From DATJWY01 sp035500775 (GTDB taxonomy: Bacteria; Pseudomonadota; Alphaproteobacteria; Acetobacterales; Acetobacteraceae): a stretch of DNA of 13,165 bases. The stretch covers positions 1-13,165 of the forward strand of contig DATJWY010000214.1 in NCBI GenBank assembly GCA_035500775.1. Direction: 5' to 3'. The translations under genes and the position numbers were made by a program. The notes beneath the pieces are model-generated. The model was not told where the DNA came from and ran no database searches. It saw nothing but the letters and a program-made list of their open reading frames with translations. This document shows positions 6,581 to 13,165 of this stretch, piece by piece (within the stretch, counting starts at the first letter, position 1; every line of letters starts with the position of its first letter).

Positions 6581-6639
6581 AATCCGTCTGGTTTTTGGGG
6601 CTTGTCCGCGGGGCGGGGGCGGGCGGCGAGCGTTAGGCC

Positions 6640-7047
6640 ATGGCGGTTCCATACGTTGCCTGCATGGCGCTTGTCGCCTCGGTCTATGCGCTGCCGCCGC
6701 GGGTGCTGCCCGCCATCCAGGCGGTCGAGGGCGGACAGCCGGGCACGGTGCACCACAATGCGGACGGCTCCGACGATTTCGGGGTGATGCAGGTCAACAC
6801 ACGCTGGCTGCCAGCCCTCGCGGCCTATACCCATCGCGACCCGGCCGAGGTGCGCGCCCGGCTGATCGCCGAGCCCTGCTACAACATCGCCGCCGCCGGG
6901 GCGATCCTGCGCGCCTACATGCGCGAGGCCGGCGGCAACCTGATGCGCGCGGTCGGCTATTACCACTCGCACACGCCGGTGCTGAGCCAGCACTATCAGG
7001 CGCTGGTGATGGACGCCGCGCGGCGGTTGTTCGCGGCACGGGAATAA
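6640..7047 (+). CDS. Small lytic transglycosylase (SLT domain)
   Basis: This enzyme is predicted to cleave the MurNAc-GlcNAc bond of peptidoglycan in the periplasm. The 135-residue protein is almost only an SLT domain. The catalytic Glu is E30 in QAVEGGQ, followed by N40-ADGSDDFGVMQVN-type sequence (40-53), CYNIAAAGAIL (80-90) and AVGYYHS (104-110), all in the usual order. An N-terminal hydrophobic segment (about 3-17) suggests export. It resembles the short IagB/VirB1 group that opens local gaps in the wall for machines such as secretion systems or pili, but no such genes are near. The ribosome-binding site before ATG 6640 is weak, and an ATG at 6664 is possible. It is convergent with the TPR gene. 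Confidence 0.88.
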   Translation: MAVPYVACMALVASVYALPPRVLPAIQAVEGGQPGTVHHNADGSDDFGVMQVNTRWLPALAAYTHRDPAEVRARLIAEPCYNIAAAGAILRAYMREAGGNLMRAVGYYHSHTPVLSQHYQALVMDAARRLFAARE

Positions 7048-7053
7048 GGGCGG

Positions 7054-7088
7054 CTCCTGACGGGGCAGCCCGGCAGGAGACGCTTTTA
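7054..7088 (+). terminator. Hairpin terminator between convergent genes
   Basis: CTCCTG (7054-7059) with CGGG (7061-7064) pairs with CCCG (7069-7072) and CAGGAG (7074-7079) around a GCAG loop, with one internal mismatch. A TTTT run follows at 7084-7087. It starts seven bases after the transglycosylase stop and fits an intrinsic terminator for that gene. Confidence 0.65.
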
Positions 7089-8783
7089 TCCCACCGCTTC
7101 GAGTTCGGTGATCAACCGCACCAGCCCGGCGCGCTTCGGATCGGCGGCAACCCCTCGCCGCGCCGCGTCCAATGCGCCGGGGTGATCGCCCAATATGGCG
7201 CGGGAGCGGGCAAGGCCGTCGAACGCCGCCGCATTCCCGGGTTCGATCGCCACCACCGCCCGGAAAACGTCGCAGGCCTCCCGGTGCCGCCCAAGCTGGG
7301 CGAGCACCTCGCCCCGCGCGCGCAGCGTATTAATATGGTGCGGCGCCTGCTCCAACGCGCGCTCGAACGCGGCCAGGGCGTCTTCGGGACGCTCGAGCCA
7401 GCGGAACAATTGCCCCATTCGGAAACAATGCGGCGTGGCGGGCAGCGGCCGGGCCTGATCCGCCTCCTGATAGACGGCCAGCGCCGCCGCATGCCGGCCG
7501 AGCCGCTCGAGCAGGCAGGCGCGGAAATAAGCGATGTCCGGGTTGCCGGGCTCCGCCTTGGCCAATGCCTCGGCGACCCGCAGCGCCTCCGCCTCCAGCC
7601 CCAGTTCCTCCAATAGCCGCGCGCCGTCGAGCCCGAGCGCCGCGGCGCCGCCCTCCACGGCCAGCGCGAGCAGGGCGCCGGCCGCGCGCAACTTGTCTCC
7701 GCTCCGCGCGTGCAATACGGCGCTCATCAGCATGGCATGGAACCGCGCGGGGCCCGTGAAACCGTCGATCGCCGCGGCCAGGGTCTCGCCCGCCGCGGCG
7801 GCATGGCCATGCGCGATCAGGCCCTTCGCGTGGCGCATGAAATCCCGCACGCTGCCGGGCCGCGCCAGGGAGGGCTCCAGGCGCAGCAGCCGCAGATATT
7901 GCGCGAGCGCCCGCGCCTCGTCGCCCGCGCGCAGCAGCAGGGCGACATCGCTTTCCAGCGCCTCCGTGTCATCGTCGCGCGTCAGATCGGCCGCCTGGCG
8001 CAACAGGCCGAGGGCCGCCGGCGCGCCGCGCATCTGCAGACGCCGGCCGAGATAGCGGAGATAGGTGGAGCTGGCGTGGCGCCCGCCGCGCACCCGGCGC
8101 CGCGCTTCGCCGATATCGAGCGTGCCGGAAGCCGCCTCGCGCAGCAGCCAGGAGGCGAGACGCGCCTCGGCCAGCACCCGGATGGTGCGATGCTGCGAGA
8201 ACGGCACGATCAGTTCCTCGAACGGCCGAATCGGGCGCAAGCAGGCGACATGGAGGCCATCGTCATCGAGCGGGTCATAGGCGACCACCACCCGGCCGGT
8301 GCGCGTCAGGCCCTGGGCCATGTCGTCATAGACGAAGCCGCCGCGCCGGAGGATCGCCTCGGCATCGTCGCGCCAGCGTGTCTCGAACGGAACCTTCGCC
8401 CCATCGACCGAGAATTGCGGCGAGAACGAGAGCGCGAGATCGGCGCCGACATCACCGGAGAACATCAGCGCGGCATAACCGCCCATGCTGGTGCCATAGG
8501 TGATGACCCGGCTGGCGGGCGCCACATGCGCCCGGATGGCGCGGGCGGCGGCGGGGGAATCCTCGTATTGATACCAATGCGGCCCGCACGCGACGACGTG
8601 CACGGCATTGAGACCATATTTCAGGAACACGGCCTCACCGAACGGCATCGGCCGCTCGTTGCGGATCGAGAAGCTGACGAAGACCGGTCCGCCCGGGTCG
8701 AAGATGCGGCTGAATACCCGGATCGTCGGCGATTCATGGACGGCGTACCGTGGCGGGAGGACAGGCTCGAACTGACCATCCAT
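7086..8783 (-). CDS. Alpha/beta-hydrolase domain fused to TPR repeats
   Basis: This 565-residue protein seems to have two halves. Residues 1-210 look like an alpha/beta hydrolase: the nucleophile elbow GTSMGGY (97-103, Ser99), a probable acid in AYDPLDDD (D170 or D173) and a probable base H198 in SQHRT. Residues from about 240 to the end are helical, with clear TPR units in the last 200 residues (for example AALAVYQEADQARP, DALAAFERALEQAP and EACDVFRAVVAIEP). Similar hydrolase-like domains occur beside surface-polysaccharide genes, but that is recollection and no such genes are present here. No signal peptide is seen, so it is probably cytoplasmic. I chose ATG 8783 because AAGGAG lies eleven bases upstream; a GTG at 8795 would add four residues but has the Shine-Dalgarno sequence directly against it. 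The substrate is unknown. Confidence 0.85.
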   Translation of the reverse strand: MDGQFEPVLPPRYAVHESPTIRVFSRIFDPGGPVFVSFSIRNERPMPFGEAVFLKYGLNAVHVVACGPHWYQYEDSPAAARAIRAHVAPASRVITYGTSMGGYAALMFSGDVGADLALSFSPQFSVDGAKVPFETRWRDDAEAILRRGGFVYDDMAQGLTRTGRVVVAYDPLDDDGLHVACLRPIRPFEELIVPFSQHRTIRVLAEARLASWLLREAASGTLDIGEARRRVRGGRHASSTYLRYLGRRLQMRGAPAALGLLRQAADLTRDDDTEALESDVALLLRAGDEARALAQYLRLLRLEPSLARPGSVRDFMRHAKGLIAHGHAAAAGETLAAAIDGFTGPARFHAMLMSAVLHARSGDKLRAAGALLALAVEGGAAALGLDGARLLEELGLEAEALRVAEALAKAEPGNPDIAYFRACLLERLGRHAAALAVYQEADQARPLPATPHCFRMGQLFRWLERPEDALAAFERALEQAPHHINTLRARGEVLAQLGRHREACDVFRAVVAIEPGNAAAFDGLARSRAILGDHPGALDAARRGVAADPKRAGLVRLITELEAVG

Positions 8784-8827
8784 TGCGGGCTTCACTCCTT
8801 CTGCGCTCGATCCGGACGCGCGTCATT

Positions 8828-8833
8828 ATCATA
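8828..8833 (-). promoter_or_regulatory. Candidate -10 box for the hydrolase-TPR gene
   Basis: The minus strand reads TATGATAATG here, about 45 bases upstream of the chosen start at 8783. A -35 box at the proper distance (around TTCGCC) is weak. The 8784-8978 gap separates two divergent genes and must hold both promoters. Confidence 0.3.
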
Positions 8834-8978
8834 CCGCAAGACGGATGACGGCGAAGCACCGGCCCTCGCGGTCCATATCCACTCGATGCGCGGGCGGCGC
8901 GGCGGGTACACCGGAGTGTCAGTCTCACACCCCTCTGGACGCTTGTTCCGCCGCCCCGCGCACCGTATCTCTGCGGCC

Positions 8979-9530
8979 ATGCGCGCGATCCGTCCCGTCC
9001 TGCTCTTCTGCCTGGCGACGCCTGCCATGGCCGAGACCTCTGCCCACAAGGCCCACCTCCACCGGGCCGCCGCCAGTCATGCGGCGAGCCATGGCGGGGC
9101 GCCGGTCGCCATCGGCAGCTTCGGCGCCTGGCAGGCCGCCACCTATAAGGAGGCCGGGCAGACCGTCTGCTACGCCTTCACCCGGGCCGCCAGCTCCGCC
9201 CCCGCCCTGCGCGGCCGGGGCGACGTCGTGCTGACCGTGACCGACAGGCCGGGGGGGCTGCACGACGCTGTCGCGATCAGCGCCGGCTTCACCTATCCGC
9301 GCAACGCCCAGGTGCCGGTGCAGGTCGGCGCCACCCGGCTGTCCTTCTACACCGCCCAGCGCTCCGCCTTCGCGCGGGATGGCCGCGCCGCCGCCGCCGC
9401 CTTCGCCAAGGCGCCGCAGGCGGTCGCCCGTTCGCCGGGACCGCGCGGCAAGGACATCCTCGACACGTTCAACCTGCAAGGCTTCGCCCCGGCCTACGCC
9501 GCCATGGACAAGGCTTGCGCCGCGCATTGA
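8979..9530 (+). CDS. Invasion-associated locus B (IalB) family protein
   Basis: This 183-residue exported protein has a signal peptide of about 18 residues (hydrophobic VLLFCLATP, then AMA before ET). The mature part has IGSFGAWQAATY followed by CYAFT, the core strands VVLTVTDRP and VAISAGFTYP, a Cys near each end (within CYAFT and KACAAH), and ILDTFNLQGFAPAYAAMDKAC at the C-terminus. This order is typical of the IalB family, named for a Bartonella invasion factor but widespread in non-pathogenic alphaproteobacteria, where the role is unknown. ATG 8979 was chosen because the signal peptide begins there; the longer upstream frame is an antisense shadow. No Shine-Dalgarno sequence is evident and the message may be leaderless. 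rlmN starts 17 bases after its stop, so the two are probably co-transcribed. Confidence 0.85.
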   Translation: MRAIRPVLLFCLATPAMAETSAHKAHLHRAAASHAASHGGAPVAIGSFGAWQAATYKEAGQTVCYAFTRAASSAPALRGRGDVVLTVTDRPGGLHDAVAISAGFTYPRNAQVPVQVGATRLSFYTAQRSAFARDGRAAAAAFAKAPQAVARSPGPRGKDILDTFNLQGFAPAYAAMDKACAAH

Positions 9531-9547
9531 CCAGGAACGCCACCACA

Positions 9548-10756
9548 ATGGCCGCCGCCACGGAAGACCTCACCGCCGCCGAACGCGCCCGCATCATGGC
9601 GAAGGCGGCGCTGTTCCCGCCGCCGCCCCCGGTGGCGGCGGACGGGCGGCGCGACCTTGTCGGCCTCTCCCGCGCCGAGCTGATCGCCGAGATGGAGTCG
9701 CTCGGGGAAAAGCCGTTCCGCGCCAAGCAGCTCTGGCACTGGATCTACAACCAGGGCGTGACCGAGTTCAGCCGCATGAGCTCGATCGCCCGGCCGCTGC
9801 AGGAGCGGCTGGCGGAACGCTACGTGATCGGCCGGCCCGAGGCGGCGGTGGTGCAGACCAGCACCGACGAGACCCGCAAGTTCCTGTTCCGCTTCCGCGA
9901 CGGGCAGGAGGCGGAGACCGTCTATATCCCCGACCGGCAGGAGGATCGCGGCGCGGTCTGCATCTCCAGCCAGGTCGGCTGCACCCTCTCCTGCCGGTTC
10001 TGCCACACCGGCACGCAGGCGCTGGTGCGCAATCTCGGCCCGGCGGAGATCGTCGGCCAGTTCATGGCGGCGCGGGACAGCTACGGCGAATGGCCGAGCC
10101 CGCGCGGGGAGACGCCGCGCCTGCTCTCCACCATCGTGCTGATGGGCATGGGCGAGCCGCTCTATAATTACGAGAACGTCGCCAAGGCGATGACCATCGT
10201 CATGGATGGCGAGGGCATCGGCCTCTCCCGCCGGCGCATCACCCTCTCCACCTCCGGCGTGGTGCCGATGATGGACCGGGCGGGGGCGGAACTCGGGATC
10301 AACCTCGCCGTCTCCCTGCACGCGGTGCGGGACGATCTGCGCGACGAACTGGTGCCGCTGAACCGCAAATACCCGATCGCCGAGGTGCTGGCCGCCTGCC
10401 GGCGCTACCCCTCGGCCTCCAACGCGCGGCGGATCACCTTCGAATACATCATGCTGCGCGGGATCAACGATACCGAGGCGGATGCGCGCGAGCTGGTGCG
10501 GCTGATCGCCGGCATTCCGGCCAAGGTGAACCTCATCCCGTTCAACCCCTGGCCGGGCAGCGCCTACCAGCCGAGCACGCGGGCGGCGCTCGACCGCTTC
10601 GCCGCCATCGTCATGGATGCCGGCTTCGCCTCGCCGATCCGCACCCCGCGCGGGCGGGATATCCTGGCCGCCTGCGGGCAGTTGCGCACCGAAAGCCGGC
10701 GGGAGCGAGGGCAAAAGGAAGGCCAGGGCTCTGCCCTGGACCCGCTGGGGCCTTGA
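9548..10756 (+). CDS. rlmN: Dual-specificity RNA methyltransferase RlmN
   Basis: RlmN is a radical SAM enzyme that methylates C2 of A2503 in 23S rRNA and of A37 in some tRNAs, affecting translation accuracy. The 402-residue product has the cluster motif C145-x3-C149-x2-C152 (CTLSCRFCHTG). It also has C138 (VCISSQVGC) and C376 (DILAACGQL), matching the paired mechanistic cysteines of the family, plus MGMGEPLYNY (199-208), LSTSGVVP (233-240) and VSLHAVRDDLR (255-265). The N-terminal FRAKQLWHWIYNQG (57-70) is also typical. ATG 9548 was chosen with AGGA eleven bases upstream; the start at 9515 would overlap the IalB gene. The final eleven or so residues and the TGA are encoded by a hairpin repeat (10723-10764), so this tail is probably not functional. 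Confidence 0.96.
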   Translation: MAAATEDLTAAERARIMAKAALFPPPPPVAADGRRDLVGLSRAELIAEMESLGEKPFRAKQLWHWIYNQGVTEFSRMSSIARPLQERLAERYVIGRPEAAVVQTSTDETRKFLFRFRDGQEAETVYIPDRQEDRGAVCISSQVGCTLSCRFCHTGTQALVRNLGPAEIVGQFMAARDSYGEWPSPRGETPRLLSTIVLMGMGEPLYNYENVAKAMTIVMDGEGIGLSRRRITLSTSGVVPMMDRAGAELGINLAVSLHAVRDDLRDELVPLNRKYPIAEVLAACRRYPSASNARRITFEYIMLRGINDTEADARELVRLIAGIPAKVNLIPFNPWPGSAYQPSTRAALDRFAAIVMDAGFASPIRTPRGRDILAACGQLRTESRRERGQKEGQGSALDPLGP

Positions 10757-10838
10757 GGCCCCAGACCCCCAATCACTTAAATTAAGGATTCCAAAGGCTT
10801 GACCTTTGGCGGGCTGTCCCGGGGCAGAGTGGCCCAAG
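10723..10838 (-). repeat. Mosaic hairpin repeat, fullest copy (reverse)
   Basis: On the plus strand the order is hairpin CCAGGGC-TCT-GCCCTGG (10723-10739), hairpin CTGGGGCC-TTGA-GGCCCCAG (10745-10764), an AT-rich spacer, an inverted B module CCAAAGG...CCTTTGG (10791-10809), then a degraded A-like part with GGGGCAGAG. Read on the minus strand, the A-like part, B and the AATCC spacer line up with the copy at 13105. The first two hairpins overlap the end of rlmN, whose TGA is in a loop. Confidence 0.75.
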
Positions 10839-10839
10839 G

Positions 10840-10866
10840 TTCCATCGGCCGGAACGGCCGATGGAA
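10840..10866 (+). repeat. Perfect 12-bp inverted repeat
   Basis: TTCCATCGGCCG (10840-10851) and CGGCCGATGGAA (10855-10866) are exact complements around GAA. The hairpin lies between the convergent rlmN and SH3-protein genes and could help end transcription from either side, although there is no T-run. The remaining 60 bases up to 10928 show nothing clear. Confidence 0.7.
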
Positions 10867-10928
10867 TGGCCACGGAGGGGGCGCCCCTGGCCTTTGCCTT
10901 GTCAGCCGAACCGGTCCATAACGTTACG

Positions 10929-11717
10929 CTATCGCAACACAGCCCCCGAGGGCACGAAGCCGGTCGTGGTCCCGGCCCGCACCTCCGACCAGTCGAGACC
11001 GTGATCCACGAGGTCGCGCAGGATCACCACCTGGGTGCCGCGCTGGAGATAGGCCCGGGTCGGCGAATCCGCCGAGGGCGCGGCATGGATGGCGAGATCG
11101 TTCAGCAGGATGGCGCCGACCAGTTCGCCCGGCACCGGCGGGCTGGGCGGCGACGGCGCGGCGTCCGGGAAGGAATAACGCATGGTGACGGGCAGGTGGT
11201 CGACATCCGGCGTCGCCACCGCCTCGATCGCGGCCGAGTGGTCGCGCAGCGGGAGGAGTTGCTCGGCACCGAGCACGGCGGCCAGCCCCGCCGTGCCGAT
11301 CATGCCGGCCGCCGCCAGGATGCGCGCCACGCCGCGCCCGGTGGCGAGACGTTGCAGCTCGTCATTCGCCCGGTCGAGATTCTTGCGCAGGACCGCGTTC
11401 TCCTGCGCCGCCTTGTGCGCCCATTCCTCGGCGGCGGCGCGGGCGTGGCGGGTGAGATCAAGCTCGCGGGTCAGCTCCGCCTCACTTTGCGATCGCGGCG
11501 CGGGGCGCCGCGGAACCGGCGCGGGCGCCGGGGCGTCCACCGGGGCGCGCAGGCGCTCGGCGAGGTCGGTCATCGACAAGTGATGGTGTAAGAGATGCGC
11601 GATCAGCATACGGCGCGCCGTATCCGCCTCCTCCGCCTGGGCGGAGCCGAGCATCGGCAACAACTTGGTCAGCCGCTCCACGAAAACCGGGTCGGCGAAG
11701 CTGTCCTGGTCAGACAA
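10929..11717 (-). CDS. Membrane-anchored coiled-coil protein with SH3-like domain
   Basis: This 262-residue protein was not recognised as a named family. From the N-terminus it has a helical region (about 1-55), a Pro/Ala linker (PAPAPVPRRPAPR), a charged probable coiled coil (about 77-126, with LTRELDLTRHARAAAEEW and ENAVLRKNLDRANDELQRL), a membrane helix (about 130-155), and a C-terminal bacterial SH3-like domain (about 205-262, DLAIHAAPSADSPTRAYL and WSEVRAGTTTGFVPSGAVL). This suggests an inner-membrane protein with the SH3 domain in the periplasm, perhaps touching cell wall. The start is probably TTG 11717, with AGGAGG at 11731-11736 on the other side of a long 13-base spacer. The longer frame starts at TTG 11777 with no Shine-Dalgarno sequence. 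The gene is divergent from argG and convergent with rlmN. Confidence 0.72.
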   Translation of the reverse strand: MSDQDSFADPVFVERLTKLLPMLGSAQAEEADTARRMLIAHLLHHHLSMTDLAERLRAPVDAPAPAPVPRRPAPRSQSEAELTRELDLTRHARAAAEEWAHKAAQENAVLRKNLDRANDELQRLATGRGVARILAAAGMIGTAGLAAVLGAEQLLPLRDHSAAIEAVATPDVDHLPVTMRYSFPDAAPSPPSPPVPGELVGAILLNDLAIHAAPSADSPTRAYLQRGTQVVILRDLVDHGLDWSEVRAGTTTGFVPSGAVLR

Positions 11718-11869
11718 GGCTGCGGTCTTTCCTCCTGGAGCGAGGTTTCGATACCAGGGTCGGCGCGTCCGGGCCAATGCCGATCTTGCCGAGGGCGACG
11801 CGGCTTGTTACCCCCGGCGCCTTATACCCAGGGCGCGGCGGCGCGGCCGCGCCTGGCAGGAGTCGCGAG

Positions 11870-13099
<1,230 letters not shown>

Positions 13100-13104
13100 G
13101 AAGA

Positions 13105-13165
13105 CCAGGGGCTCTGCCCCTGGACCCCGCCAAAGGCAAGCCTTTGGAATCCTTTACTTAAGTGT
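13105..13165 (+). repeat. Mosaic hairpin repeat, forward copy cut by window edge
   Basis: Hairpin A is CCAGGGGC-TCT-GCCCCTGG (13105-13123), hairpin B is CCAAAGGCAAGCCTTTGG (13130-13147), then AATCCTTTACTTAAGTG. The last part matches the spacer of the reversed copy at 10723-10838, so the element probably continues beyond the window. It starts five bases after the argG stop and could serve as its terminator. Confidence 0.8.

Noticed and set aside
5398..6993. 531-residue minus-strand open frame
   Set aside because: It is antisense to gloB, the glutathione S-transferase and the transglycosylase genes, which all have intact family motifs; its composition is shadow-like.
9494..10873. 459-residue minus-strand open frame
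   Set aside because: It is antisense to rlmN, which is unmistakable; the product is His/Arg/Gly-rich without domains.
11840..11853. 14-base palindrome GGCGCGGCCGCGCC before argG as a regulatory site
   Set aside because: Pure GC palindromes of this size arise easily in such GC-rich DNA; no second copy or known operator match was seen.

Overview
This window is chromosomal DNA of a GC-rich alphaproteobacterium. The gene content (argG, rlmN next to an IalB-family gene, a GloB/glutathione S-transferase pair) and the GC-rich hairpin repeats in many gaps suggest the family Acetobacteraceae (Rhodospirillales). This is inferred from sequence style and gene families; no 16S or other marker is present. 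There is no rRNA, tRNA, CRISPR array or transposase gene. Thirteen protein genes can be supported, one of them cut by the left edge.

Layout. At 1-1523 a partial, very hydrophobic membrane protein (minus) is divergent from a small b561-type cytochrome b (plus). At 1633-3644 lie three minus-strand genes for exported envelope proteins: a DUF2092 protein, translationally coupled (GTGA overlap) to a short secreted protein with Gly/Tyr/Pro repeats, then a probable lipoprotein distantly resembling EipA (DUF1134). The last gene is bracketed by two inverted copies of a 43-bp palindromic repeat. Positions 3645-4241 hold no gene: an AT-rich segment with a 16-bp perfect palindrome, diverged copies of the palindromic repeat, and a MITE-like element of about 200 bp with 25-bp imperfect terminal inverted repeats.

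At 4242-6450 a SAM-dependent methyltransferase (minus) is divergent from a tight operon of glyoxalase II (gloB) and a glutathione S-transferase (ATGA overlap), a glutathione-linked detoxification unit. At 6640-8783 a small exported lytic transglycosylase converges on a large alpha/beta-hydrolase-TPR fusion protein, with a hairpin terminator between them. From 8979, an IalB-family exported protein and rlmN (23S rRNA/tRNA adenine C2 methyltransferase) form a plus-strand pair. A minus-strand membrane-anchored coiled-coil/SH3 protein follows, then argG (argininosuccinate synthase) to the right edge.

The genes are mostly ordinary core or envelope genes. The least explained feature is the set of intergenic repeats. 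One family is a mosaic of GC-rich hairpins (6539, 10723, 13105), another a 43-bp GATC-rich palindrome (1633, 2302, 3871, half copy at 4135), and the third a MITE-like element (3937-4135). In two places the repeat itself supplies the stop codon of a gene, and in rlmN also the last eleven or so residues.
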